From: Betaproteobacteria bacterium
Lineage (GTDB): Bacteria > Pseudomonadota > Gammaproteobacteria > Burkholderiales > SG8-39
Direction of reading: 5' to 3'
DNA length: 11,636 nucleotides
NCBI GenBank assembly: GCA_029865405.1
Contig: JAOUGZ010000041.1
Location: forward strand, 1 to 11,636
Shown here piece after piece: positions 1 to 6,381 of the stretch. The position numbers and the translations under genes were made by a program. Positions within the stretch are counted from its first letter, which is position 1, and each line of letters opens with the position of its first letter. The notes under the pieces are model-generated. The model had not been told where the DNA came from, made no database searches, and worked only from the letters and a program-made list of their open reading frames with translations.

Positions 1-662
1 GTCACCGCGAAGAGGCGCCCGCGCCCGCCCAGCCACGCCTTGGCGGCCTGCGCGTTGGCCAGCGTCTCGGCGGTGGTGAAGGTCTTGGAGACGGCGACCA
101 CCAGCGTCGCTGCGGGATCGGCGCCCTCGAGCGCGCGCGCGAGATCGAGCGGATCGATGTTGGCGGCGAAGCGCACGTCGATCCTTGCCTGCTCGCGCAG
201 CGCGTCCATCAGCAGCCGCGCGCCGAGGTCGGAGCCGCCGGTGCCCAGGTGCACGATGCGCCGCACGCCCGCGAGGCCCGCGGCAAGCGCGCGCATGTGC
301 GCGAGCGCCGCGCGCACTTCGGCCGGCGCGGACTCCCCCGCCCGCAGCACGCTGTGGCGTACGGCGCGCTCTTCCGTGACGTTGATCGGCTCGCCGGCAA
401 ACAGCGCGCGGCGCCAGGCTTCCAGGCCGCGTTCGCCGGCGAGCTGCGCCAGCAGGCGCAGCGTGAGCGCGCCGACGCGCTGGCGCGAGTAGTCGAGCCG
501 CAGCTCCGGCGCCTGCGCGCTGAAATGCGCGCCGCGCTGCGCGTCGTCGCGAAACAGCGCCGCGAGCGACGCATCGCGCGCGCTCCCGGCGTGGGCGGCG
601 AGCTTCGCCCAGGCGGGGCAGTCGGTGGGCGGGAGCGTGGAAAGGGTGGGCAGCGGGCTCAT
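1..662 (-). CDS. pgi: Glucose-6-phosphate isomerase, N-terminal 220 residues (cut by window edge)
   Basis: Cytosolic isomerase that interconverts glucose 6-phosphate and fructose 6-phosphate in glycolysis and gluconeogenesis. Reading down from the ATG at 660-662 gives an open frame to the window edge. Family landmarks are INVTEERAVRHSVLR at residues 93-107, the glycine loop GTGGSDLG at 140-147, and the phosphate-binding stretch SKTFTTAET at 192-200. These sit where the family has INxTExRAVLHxALR, GIGGSxLGP and SKTFTTxET. The frame should continue for roughly 300 more residues beyond position 1, holding the catalytic Glu, His and Lys, none of which can be seen here. The start overlaps the stop of the upstream glycosyltransferase as ATGA (659-662), so translation is probably coupled. 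The glycine loop is slightly unusual: Thr replaces Ile, and AR follows LG where Pro is usual. Family assignment is confident. Confidence 0.93.
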   Translation of the reverse strand, partial: MSPLPTLSTLPPTDCPAWAKLAAHAGSARDASLAALFRDDAQRGAHFSAQAPELRLDYSRQRVGALTLRLLAQLAGERGLEAWRRALFAGEPINVTEERAVRHSVLRAGESAPAEVRAALAHMRALAAGLAGVRRIVHLGTGGSDLGARLLMDALREQARIDVRFAANIDPLDLARALEGADPAATLVVAVSKTFTTAETLANAQAAKAWLGGRGRLFAV

Positions 663-2248
663 GGCGTGTCGAGACGATACAGGCGGTAGCGCTCGCCCTT
701 GTCGCCGGGACGGCCGACGTCGGCGAGCTTGGTCCAGCGGGCGTCGGGTCCGTCGCGCTCGTCGCGCGGCGTGCCCTGCACGAGCAGCAGCCGGCAGCCG
801 TCCGGGCCCGCGCGCGCGCGCGGCTCGGTGCGCAGGCCGGCATGGTAGCTGAGCGCCGCGCGCTGCGACACGCCCAGGTTCTGCCCGGCGATGCAGCCGG
901 CATCGGCCGGCACCTTGCTGCGCAATTGCAGCGCCACGGGGCGGTAGCTCTTCTGGTAGTCGGCCCAGGGCATCCACAGCGCGGCAAAGCTGCCCCAGAG
1001 GAGCATCACGCCGGTCGCCCAGCGCGTCACGCCGCGCATCGGCGAAGGTGCGGTGAAGAACGCGACGTACAGCCAACCGAGCATCAGCGCGGCCGCGAGC
1101 AGGAACGGCACCACGGCGAACTGCGGCTCGAACCCGGGCGCGGTCTTGGCGAAGTTGTGCGCGATCTTCGGCGGCACGCCGAGCATCATGGCGATGTAGC
1201 CGAGCCACACGAGCGCGGCGAAGAAGGTGAAGCACATGACCGCGAACCAGTCGAGCGCGGCGGCCGCGCCGCGGCGCAGGCGCGCCACGCCTTCGGCGCC
1301 GAGGAGCGCGAGTGGCACGATGAGCGCGATCACGCTCACGTCCTGCGCCGGCCCGGCGGCAATCAGCGCGGCGAAGGTCAGCGTGAAGGCGGCCGCCGGC
1401 ACGAACAGGCGCGGCTCGCGCCATTCGCCGCGCCGCGTCCAGAGGGCCCACGCCGCGAGCGGCCACGCCGGCCAGGCGAACCAGCTGCCGGTGACGAGGA
1501 AGTAGCGCAGGTTGGCGAGCGGCGTGCCGTGCACCTGCGCGGCGGTGGACCACCACGCATCGAGCAGCGCCGGCGCGCGCTGCGCGAGGGCCCAGGGCCA
1601 GCTCGCGGCGAGCACCGCGGCGGCGAGCGCCGCGGCGGCGAGAAACGGCAGCGCGCGCCAGCTGCGCCAGGCCGGGCACACGGCGTGCGCCGCGACGACG
1701 GCGAGCGCGAGCGCTGCCGGCACCACCGGCCCGAGCGCGAGAAAGGCGAGGCCGAGCGCGGCGCCGAACGCCGCGCCCATGAGGAGCGGCCGCTCGTGCG
1801 CGCGCGCCAGCAGCGCATAGGCGGCGCAGGCCGCGGCCAGCGCCGCGAGCTCCGGGACGGCCTCGTGCGCGTGCACCATGAAGCCGATCGAGCCGACCAG
1901 CAGCAGCGGTGCGGCGGCGCCGGCGGCGCGATAGAGAAGCCACAGCGCCGCGAATACGAGCACCCCGCTCGCCAGCCGCGCCGCGCTGTGGAACGGCAGG
2001 GCCCAGCCGGCGAGCCTGCCGAAGCCGAGCGCGAGCCAGTGATACAGCGGCGGGTCGTCGAGGAAAGGCTCGCCGGCGACGCGCGGCACCACCCAGTCGC
2101 CCGAGAGGTGCATCTGGTGCGCGATCTCGATGCCGATGGCGTCGAACGTCTTCCACGGATCGTGGCCCGCGAGTCCCGGGAGCACGAAAGCGAGCGCCAT
2201 GAGCGCCAGCACCGCGGGCGCGGGCGGTAGCGCGAAGCGGGGAATCAT
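659..2248 (-). CDS. Membrane glycosyltransferase, ArnT/PMT (GT39/GT83-like) family
   Basis: A polytopic inner-membrane protein of 529 residues with about a dozen hydrophobic segments through residue ~420, then a soluble C-terminal tail. The first periplasmic loop holds the family signature: IEIAHQMHLSGDWVVPRVAG at residues 40-59, then EPFLDDPPLYHWLA (60-73). This corresponds to the AEIAREMxxSGDWxxPxxxGxPYFEKPPLxYW region of ArnT-like enzymes. Such proteins move a sugar from a polyprenyl-phosphate carrier to lipid A, a glycan or a protein outside the membrane; the acceptor here cannot be told. The usual DExRY motif before this region appears as FDAIG, with one acid kept (Asp36; Asp30 lies nearby) and the Arg missing, so the catalytic arrangement may differ from ArnT. 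It overlaps pgi by ATGA and is probably co-transcribed with it. There is no clear Shine-Dalgarno sequence, and a TAGAAT hexamer lies 6 bases before the ATG. Confidence 0.85.
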   Translation of the reverse strand: MIPRFALPPAPAVLALMALAFVLPGLAGHDPWKTFDAIGIEIAHQMHLSGDWVVPRVAGEPFLDDPPLYHWLALGFGRLAGWALPFHSAARLASGVLVFAALWLLYRAAGAAAPLLLVGSIGFMVHAHEAVPELAALAAACAAYALLARAHERPLLMGAAFGAALGLAFLALGPVVPAALALAVVAAHAVCPAWRSWRALPFLAAAALAAAVLAASWPWALAQRAPALLDAWWSTAAQVHGTPLANLRYFLVTGSWFAWPAWPLAAWALWTRRGEWREPRLFVPAAAFTLTFAALIAAGPAQDVSVIALIVPLALLGAEGVARLRRGAAAALDWFAVMCFTFFAALVWLGYIAMMLGVPPKIAHNFAKTAPGFEPQFAVVPFLLAAALMLGWLYVAFFTAPSPMRGVTRWATGVMLLWGSFAALWMPWADYQKSYRPVALQLRSKVPADAGCIAGQNLGVSQRAALSYHAGLRTEPRARAGPDGCRLLLVQGTPRDERDGPDARWTKLADVGRPGDKGERYRLYRLDTP

Positions 2249-2254
2249 GGCGCG

Positions 2255-2260
2255 ATTCTA
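2255..2260 (-). promoter_or_regulatory. Candidate -10 element of the glycosyltransferase-pgi operon (possible leaderless start)
   Basis: On the minus strand TAGAAT (5 of 6 matches to TATAAT) is followed by six bases and then the ATG at 2246-2248. A transcript started at the usual distance would begin at or next to the start codon. No good -35 is visible, since 15-17 bases upstream lies the rpmE2 terminator stem. Low-to-moderate support. Confidence 0.3.
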
Positions 2261-2266
2261 GGCCTC

Positions 2267-2294
2267 GAAAACAAAAAGGCAGCCGCGGCTGCCT
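2267..2294 (-). terminator. Rho-independent terminator of rpmE2
   Basis: A perfect 18-base palindrome at 2277-2294 (AGGCAGCCGCGGCTGCCT) is followed, in the minus-strand direction, by TTTTTGTTTT at about 2277-2268. A GC-rich stem plus U-tract is the classic intrinsic terminator. It begins 28 bases after the rpmE2 stop and separates rpmE2 from the downstream glycosyltransferase gene. With no loop bases in the perfect palindrome, the real hairpin would open two or more pairs at the tip. Confidence 0.85.
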
Positions 2295-2322
2295 CCGTCT
2301 GAATCGTGACGCGCCCGGGCGC

Positions 2323-2586
2323 TCAGGCCGGCTTCTTCGCCTTGGTGTAGCGGCGCTTGAACTTCTCCACGCGTCCGGCGGTGTCGACGATCTTCTGCTT
2401 GCCGGTGTAGAACGAGTGCGACTCCGAGGACACTTCGACCTTGACCACCGGGTACTCGTGGCCGTCGCTCCATTTCATGGTCTCGCGGCCCTTGGTGTCG
2501 ATGGCGGAACGCGACAGGAAGCTGTGGTTCGAGCTGGTGTCGAGGAAGATCACCGGCTGGTATTCGGGGTGGCCTGAGGTTTTCAT
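2323..2586 (-). CDS. rpmE2: 50S ribosomal protein L31, type B (zinc-free paralogue)
   Basis: An 87-residue protein of the large ribosomal subunit, in the type B (YkgM-like) branch of L31. The N-terminal [20 protein letters not shown] (6-25) and the C-terminal [20 protein letters not shown] (56-75) match the family over its full length. The cysteines that bind zinc in type A L31 are absent, as expected for this C-minus form, which in many bacteria takes over when zinc is scarce. The ATG at 2584-2586 is chosen because the family begins MKxxxHPEY; the frame stays open upstream but that part has no similarity. It lies after rho in the order trxA-rho-rpmE2, with its own promoter at 2621-2649 and a terminator just after the stop. 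No zinc-uptake-regulator operator was recognised at the promoter, so zinc control is not supported here. Confidence 0.96.
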   Translation of the reverse strand: MKTSGHPEYQPVIFLDTSSNHSFLSRSAIDTKGRETMKWSDGHEYPVVKVEVSSESHSFYTGKQKIVDTAGRVEKFKRRYTKAKKPA

Positions 2587-2620
2587 GGTGGGAGCGTGAG
2601 GGGCGGCGGAAAAGCCGCGA

Positions 2621-2649
2621 ACTATACAGAAATCAGCTACTTGGGTCAA
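2621..2649 (-). promoter_or_regulatory. Sigma70-type promoter for rpmE2
   Basis: On the minus strand TTGACC (2649-2644) and TATAGT (2626-2621) are separated by exactly 17 bases, five of six consensus matches each. Transcription would start near 2614 and give a leader of about 28 bases. The early leader can form a small GCGGC/GCCGC stem (2603-2607 with 2614-2618). This is the best promoter in the window. Confidence 0.7.
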
Positions 2650-2650
2650 C

Positions 2651-2676
2651 GCTCGAGGCGCCCCCGGCGCTTGAGC
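2651..2676 (-). terminator. Imperfect inverted repeat after rho, possible weak transcription stop
   Basis: GCTCGAGGCGCC and GGCGCTTGAGC form an imperfect GC-rich hairpin with a three-base loop, 59 bases past the rho stop and directly upstream of the rpmE2 -35. No T-tract follows, so it is not a convincing intrinsic terminator. It could instead be a processing or pausing structure. The remaining 2677-2734 shows no recognisable element. Confidence 0.25.
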
Positions 2677-2734
2677 TCGAGGTCGCGCAAAGGCGCCGCG
2701 GCGAGGCCCGCGCCGTCGCCTGGCGAGCGCCTGT

Positions 2735-3994
2735 CTACCCCCGTCGCATCGAATCGAAGAACTCGGCGTTGTTCTTGGTGGCGCGCAGCTTGTCGATGAG
2801 GAATTCGGCGGCCTCGAGCTCGTCCATGGGGAAGAGGAGCTTGCGGAGCACCCAGATCTTCTGCAGCAGCTCCTTCGGGATGAGGAGCTCCTCGCGGCGC
2901 GTGCCGGAGCGGTTGACGTTGATCGCCGGGAAGATGCGCTTTTCGTGCATGCGCCGGTCAAGATGGATTTCCATGTTGCCGGTGCCCTTGAATTCCTCGT
3001 AGATCACGTCGTCCATGCGGCTGCCGGTGTCGATGAGGGCGGTGGCGATGATGGTGAGCGAGCCGCCTTCCTCGACGTGGCGCGCGGCGCCGAAGAAGCG
3101 CTTGGGCTTTTGCAGCGCGTTGGCGTCGACCCCGCCGGTGAGCACCTTGCCCGAGGCCGGCACCACCGTGTTGTAGGCGCGCGCGAGGCGCGTGATGGAG
3201 TCGAGCAGGATGACGACATCCTTCTTGTGCTCGACCAGGCGCTTGGCTTTTTCGATGACCATCTCGGCGACCTGCACGTGGCGCGAGGCCGGCTCGTCGA
3301 AGGTCGAGGCGACGACTTCGCCGCGCACCGAGCGGCTCATTTCGGTCACTTCCTCGGGCCGCTCGTCGATCAGCAGCACGATGAGCGAGACCTCGGGATG
3401 GTTCGAGACCAGGGCGTGGGCGATGTGCTGCAGCATCACGGTCTTGCCCGCCTTCGGCGGGCTGACGATGAGGCCGCGCTGGCCCTTGCCGATCGGCGCG
3501 ACGATGTCGATGACCCGGCCGGTGAGGTTCTCCTCGGCCTTGATCTCGCGCTCCAGCTTGAACATCTCGTCCGGGTGGAGCGGCGTGAGGTTCTCGAACA
3601 GGATCTTGTTCTTGGCGGCCTCGGGGATCTCGCCGTTGACCTTGTCGACCTTGACGAGGGCGAAGTAGCGCTCGCCGTCCTTGGGAGTGCGGATCTCGCC
3701 CTCGATCGTGTCGCCGGTGTGCAGGTTGAAGCGCCGGATCTGCGAGGGGCTGACGTAGATGTCGTCGGTGCTCGCGAGGTACGAGGTCTCGGGGGAGCGC
3801 AGGAAGCCGAAGCCGTCGGGCAGCACTTCCAGCGTGCCGTCGCCGAAGATCGATTCGCCCTTCTTCGCCTGGTTCTTCAGCAGCGCGAAGATCAGGTCCT
3901 GCTTGCGCATGCGGCTCGCGTTGTCGATCTGGTTCTCGACCGCGGTTTCCACCAATTGCGTGACGTGCTGGCTCTTGAGCTCTGAGAGATGCAT
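2735..3994 (-). CDS. rho: Transcription termination factor Rho
   Basis: Hexameric ATP-dependent RNA translocase that ends transcription of untranslated RNA. At 419 residues it equals the E. coli protein. In order: the N-terminal helical region ([16 protein letters not shown]), the cold-shock-like primary RNA site with [13 protein letters not shown] (61-73) and [19 protein letters not shown], the P-loop PPKAGKT (179-185), the [10 protein letters not shown] segment (210-219), Walker B VVILLDS ending at D265-S266, the Q-loop around LTGGVD (285-290), and the R-loop near TGSRMDD (323-329). Residues of the bicyclomycin pocket (Lys181, Asp210, Glu211, Arg212, Ser266) are kept. Position 326, Lys in E. 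coli, is Arg here, a mild substitution in the translocation loop. It lies between trxA and rpmE2. No clear Shine-Dalgarno sequence precedes the ATG. Confidence 0.98.
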   Translation of the reverse strand: MHLSELKSQHVTQLVETAVENQIDNASRMRKQDLIFALLKNQAKKGESIFGDGTLEVLPDGFGFLRSPETSYLASTDDIYVSPSQIRRFNLHTGDTIEGEIRTPKDGERYFALVKVDKVNGEIPEAAKNKILFENLTPLHPDEMFKLEREIKAEENLTGRVIDIVAPIGKGQRGLIVSPPKAGKTVMLQHIAHALVSNHPEVSLIVLLIDERPEEVTEMSRSVRGEVVASTFDEPASRHVQVAEMVIEKAKRLVEHKKDVVILLDSITRLARAYNTVVPASGKVLTGGVDANALQKPKRFFGAARHVEEGGSLTIIATALIDTGSRMDDVIYEEFKGTGNMEIHLDRRMHEKRIFPAINVNRSGTRREELLIPKELLQKIWVLRKLLFPMDELEAAEFLIDKLRATKNNAEFFDSMRRG

Positions 3995-4026
3995 AGGCCG
4001 ATCGATAGGTGACGCGGGACCTGCCG

Positions 4027-4060
4027 ACTTCTTTAGGGGAAGTGCGCCTGACCCGGCGCA
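4027..4060 (-). promoter_or_regulatory. Rho leader with two adjacent small hairpins
   Basis: The 146 bases between trxA and rho hold no credible gene. They contain two tandem stem-loops: TGCGCC/GGCGCA with a six-base loop (4043-4048 and 4055-4060), and ACTTC/GAAGT with a seven-base loop (4027-4031 and 4039-4043), sharing one base. rho is autoregulated through its leader in several bacteria, so a role in attenuation is possible but is inference. No good sigma70 promoter was found inside this gap. Confidence 0.3.
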
Positions 4061-4140
4061 GGGATGTTGCCGCTTCTACCGCCTTCTACAGCGCCCGCCC
4101 GGGCCTTGCCGGTGCGGATTTGCAGCGCAGCCTAAGGCGT

Positions 4141-4473
4141 TTAGATATTGCTGTCAAGAAACGCGGTGAGCTGCGACTTGGACAGCGCGCCCACGCGCGT
4201 GGCTTCCAGGTTGCCGTTCTTGAACAGCATCAGCGTCGGGATGCCGCGGATGCCGAACTTGGCCGGCACCTGCTGGTTCTCGTCGACGTTCAGCTTGGCG
4301 ATCTTCAGGCGCCCGTCGTACTCCTCGGCCACCTGGTCGAGGATCGGGGCGATCGACTTGCAGGGCCCGCACCACTCGGCCCAGTAATCCACCAGCACCG
4401 GCACCTCCGATTGGAGGACTTCCGGCTCGAAGCTTGCGTCCGTGACGTGATGAATCTGCGTGCTGCTGCTCAT
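4141..4473 (-). CDS. trxA: Thioredoxin 1
   Basis: A 110-residue cytosolic dithiol oxidoreductase that reduces protein disulfides and is recharged by thioredoxin reductase. The sequence [18 protein letters not shown] (26-43) contains the redox pair Cys35-Cys38 in WCGPC and the buried acid Asp29. The cis-proline lies in [11 protein letters not shown] (Pro79). Length and fold match the canonical protein. The ATG at 4471-4473 is preceded by GAGGA at a short distance and gives the standard N-terminus; a GTG ten codons upstream (4501-4503) would add residues not found in the family and overlaps the likely transcription start. It is first of the trxA-rho-rpmE2 block and divergent from fdxA. A promoter candidate lies at 4504-4532. 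Assignment is secure. Confidence 0.97.
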   Translation of the reverse strand: MSSSTQIHHVTDASFEPEVLQSEVPVLVDYWAEWCGPCKSIAPILDQVAEEYDGRLKIAKLNVDENQQVPAKFGIRGIPTLMLFKNGNLEATRVGALSKSQLTAFLDSNI

Positions 4474-4503
4474 GGTTCCTCGGGGGGTGTTGCGCGAAGG
4501 CAC

Positions 4504-4532
4504 ATTATGGGGTCGCCCGCCGCGGAACCCAA
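4504..4532 (-). promoter_or_regulatory. Candidate sigma70 promoter for trxA (and possibly rho)
   Basis: On the minus strand TTGGGT (4532-4527) and CATAAT (4509-4504) are 17 bases apart. The -10 has five of six matches, while the -35 keeps only TTG. The start site would fall near 4497, leaving a leader of about 24 bases that includes the GAGGA ribosome site. Confidence 0.5.
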
Positions 4533-4592
4533 GCCTGCGTGCTAAACTACGGAATCCATTAACCTTTTTCCCCTGTCAGGCTTTCCCCGCGC

Positions 4593-4916
4593 ATGACCTA
4601 CGTCGTCACCGAGAGCTGCATCAAGTGCAAGTACACCGACTGCGTCGACGTGTGCCCGGTGGACTGCTTTCGCGAGGGGCCGAACATGCTGGTGATCGAC
4701 CCCGACGAGTGCATCGACTGCACCCTGTGCGTGCCCGAGTGCCCGGTGGAGGCGATCTTCGCCGAGGACGACGTCCCGGACGGCCAGCGCGAGTGGATCG
4801 CGCAGAACAAGGACCTCGCCGCCGGCTGGAAGCCGATCATCGAGAGAAAGCCCGCCCCGGCCGACGCCGACGAGTGGGCCAAGGTGAAGGACAAGAAGCA
4901 CCTGCTGGAGAAATAG
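4593..4916 (+). CDS. fdxA: Seven-iron ferredoxin FdxA ([3Fe-4S] plus [4Fe-4S])
   Basis: A 107-residue soluble electron carrier of the Azotobacter ferredoxin I type. The cysteine spacing fits two clusters: Cys9, Cys17 and Cys50 for the [3Fe-4S] centre, and Cys21, Cys40, Cys43 and Cys46 for the [4Fe-4S] centre. The extra Cys12 and Cys25 match the free cysteines of that family. The core reads [18 protein letters not shown], then [17 protein letters not shown]. The C-terminal extension, with [13 protein letters not shown], is typical of the long proteobacterial form. The start gives the standard [10 protein letters not shown]-terminus, although the sequence before it has no clear Shine-Dalgarno motif. 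A TAAACT at 4543-4548 with TG one base ahead might be an extended -10, but no -35 goes with it. It is divergent from trxA and convergent with the VOC gene. Its partner enzymes are not shown by context. Confidence 0.97.
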   Translation: MTYVVTESCIKCKYTDCVDVCPVDCFREGPNMLVIDPDECIDCTLCVPECPVEAIFAEDDVPDGQREWIAQNKDLAAGWKPIIERKPAPADADEWAKVKDKKHLLEK

Positions 4917-4927
4917 CTCGGCGCTTA

Positions 4928-4951
4928 CCCCGTCGCACGGGGACAGCTCCC
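4928..4951 (+). repeat. Small hairpin plus REP-like GGGGACAG element between fdxA and the VOC gene
   Basis: CCCCGT-CGC-ACGGGG (4928-4942) is a perfect six-pair stem. It runs directly into GGGGACAGCTCCC (4939-4951), which ends just before the stop codon of the convergent VOC gene. The eight bases GGGGACAG recur, in opposite orientation, in the palindrome at 5388-5408. It may act as a weak bidirectional stop, but there is no T-tract. Confidence 0.45.
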
Positions 4952-4953
4952 GC

Positions 4954-5331
4954 TTACAGGTCCTCGTGCAGGCACAGGATGTTGCCTTCGGGATCCTGGA
5001 ACCAGGCCGCCTTCTCCGAGCCGAGCACGCACACGTGCTCCACGGTCTTCAGCCCCGGCAGGTCGTAGTCGGCGAACTGCACGCCGCGCGCGCTCAGCTC
5101 GCGGACGGACTTGGCGATGTCCCGCACCTTGAAGCTGATCGCGGTGTGCTCGGCCTTGGTGCCGTCGGGCCGCGGAAACAGGGCGAGCTCGGTGCCGCCG
5201 CTGCGGTAGACGAACTTGCCGTCGGGCTTCAGGCCCCCGGGCGTGAGCCCGAGCCCCTCCTCGTAGAAGCGGCGCGCGCGCGCCATGTCCTTCACCGGCA
5301 GCATGACCGTGACCTGGTTACCCTCCAGCAT
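4954..5331 (-). CDS. VOC-superfamily (glyoxalase/bleomycin-resistance fold) protein
   Basis: A 125-residue single-domain vicinal-oxygen-chelate protein. The N-terminal half has the repeat unit VTVMLPVKDMARARRFYEE (7-25). The second half has HTAISFKVRDIAKSVREL (62-79) and ends with the typical AAWFQDPEGNILCLHE (108-123). Family members are metal-dependent lyases, dioxygenases, isomerases or drug-binding proteins. Possible metal ligands seen here are His62 and Glu123 plus a Glu near residue 49, but this is not enough to name a reaction or substrate. The start is supported by an AAGGGGGAG ribosome site six bases upstream. It stands alone between convergent fdxA and upstream cydB, with palindromic elements at both ends, and may have moved as a unit. 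Substrate unknown. Confidence 0.88.
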   Translation of the reverse strand: MLEGNQVTVMLPVKDMARARRFYEEGLGLTPGGLKPDGKFVYRSGGTELALFPRPDGTKAEHTAISFKVRDIAKSVRELSARGVQFADYDLPGLKTVEHVCVLGSEKAAWFQDPEGNILCLHEDL

Positions 5332-5362
5332 GGCTCGCTCCCCCTTCTTGTTCTCGTGCGCC

Positions 5363-5374
5363 CGTATTTATACG
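5363..5374 (-). promoter_or_regulatory. Candidate -10 and overlapping inverted repeat upstream of the VOC gene
   Basis: TATAAA on the minus strand (5372-5367) resembles a -10 and lies within the inverted repeat CGTAT-TT-ATACG (5363-5374). The -35 position is occupied by the T-rich arm of the adjacent palindrome and matches poorly. The repeat could be a small operator. Limited evidence. Confidence 0.35.
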
Positions 5375-5387
5375 CCTGATGAGAAAA

Positions 5388-5408
5388 GAAAGGGGACTGT
5401 CCCCTTTC
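5388..5408 (-). repeat. Perfect REP-like palindrome that may also terminate cydB transcription
   Basis: GAAAGGGGAC and GTCCCCTTTC are perfect 10-base arms around a single T. The last two bases lie in the cydB stop codon (5407-5409). Read on the minus strand, the hairpin AAAGGGG-ACAGU-CCCCUUU is followed by UUCUUUUCU, so it has the form of an intrinsic terminator for cydAB. Elements with this GGGGACAGTCCCC core are common near RAYT-associated repeats in betaproteobacteria; that link comes from general knowledge and was not tested here. Confidence 0.65.
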
Positions 5409-6381
5409 AGTGCCCGTACAGGCCAGCTTTCGCCTTGCCGCGGAACACGCGGTAGGCGAAGACGGTGTAGCCGACGAGAAACGGCAGCACGATGAGCGCG
5501 CCGATGAGCACCACCTTGAGCGCCGAGGGGTGCGCCGCGGCTTCCCAGATGGTGAGCCAGCCGAGGACCACGTAGGGAAAGACGCTGTAGGCGAGGCCGA
5601 GGAAGGCGAGGACGAAGATCGCCACCGCGCCGGCGAAGGGCTTCCAGTCGGAACGACCGAGCGAGCGCCACACCCAGAGCCACGACAGGAACGAGGCCGC
5701 GGGCAGCACCATCAGCGCGAGCGTTTCCGGAAAATCGAACCAGCGCGCGTAGACCAGCTCGCTCACCGCGGGCGTGGCGAGCGAGACCAGCGCCACGCCG
5801 AGCGCCACCCAGGCGAGGCCCCACTTCGTCCACGCGATCGCCTTTCGCTGCAGCGCGCCTTCGGTGCGCAGGATGAGCCAGGTGGCGCCGAGGAGCACGT
5901 AGCCGCCGCACAGCGCCGCGCCCACCAGCAGCGCGAAGAAGTAATAGCCCCAGCCGACCTGGAAGCCGGTGAGGTAGCGCCCGAGCATGAAGCCCTGCGC
6001 GAAGGAGGCGAGGAACGACCCCGCCCAGAACAGCCAGTTCCACAGCTCCGCGTGCCAGCCCAGCGCCTTCACGCGCAGCTCGAAGGCGACGCCGCGCAGC
6101 ATCAGCCCGATGAGCATCGCCGCCACGGGAAGATAAAGCGCGCCGAGGATGTAGCCGTGCGCCGCGGGAAAGGCGATGAGCAGGATGCCCACGCCGAGCA
6201 CCAGCCAGGTTTCGTTCGCGTCCCAGAACGGGCCGATCGAGGCCACCATCACGTCCTGCTCGGCGTCGCTCGCCGCGGGCATGAGCATGCCGACGCCGAG
6301 GTCGTAGCCGTCCAGCACCACGTAGGCGAGGATCGCCGCGCCCATGAGGGTCGCGAAGACGAGCGGCAGGTCGATATTCAT
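5407..6381 (-). CDS. cydB: Cytochrome bd-type quinol oxidase subunit II
   Basis: A 324-residue integral membrane protein that pairs with CydA in the bd/CIO quinol oxidase, which reduces O2 to water without pumping protons. Landmarks near the N-terminus are VVLDGYDLGVGML (21-33) and IGPFWDANETWLVLGVG (49-65), the conserved acidic and aromatic positions of CydB. The rest is a series of hydrophobic helices. A short basic C-terminus ends in AKAGLYGH. The length is less than E. coli CydB (about 379) and fits the CIO-type branch. The ATG at 6379-6381 overlaps the cydA stop as ATGA, indicating coupled translation of the two subunits in a fixed ratio. No small CydX-like gene is seen after it; a palindromic terminator begins within the stop codon. 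Confidence 0.96.
   Translation of the reverse strand: MNIDLPLVFATLMGAAILAYVVLDGYDLGVGMLMPAASDAEQDVMVASIGPFWDANETWLVLGVGILLIAFPAAHGYILGALYLPVAAMLIGLMLRGVAFELRVKALGWHAELWNWLFWAGSFLASFAQGFMLGRYLTGFQVGWGYYFFALLVGAALCGGYVLLGATWLILRTEGALQRKAIAWTKWGLAWVALGVALVSLATPAVSELVYARWFDFPETLALMVLPAASFLSWLWVWRSLGRSDWKPFAGAVAIFVLAFLGLAYSVFPYVVLGWLTIWEAAAHPSALKVVLIGALIVLPFLVGYTVFAYRVFRGKAKAGLYGH

Noticed and set aside
842..2230. A 462-codon plus-strand frame opposite the glycosyltransferase
   Set aside because: Composition is Arg/Glu/His-rich, as expected for the complement of a GC-rich membrane gene, and no domain is recognisable.
2323..2961. A longer start for L31 giving 212 residues
   Set aside because: The added part overlaps rho out of frame and lacks similarity. 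L31 begins at MKTSGHPEY, just after a good promoter.
4474..4503. GTG start ten codons upstream for thioredoxin
   Set aside because: It falls at or before the predicted transcription start, and the ATG at 4473 has the ribosome site and the family-standard length.
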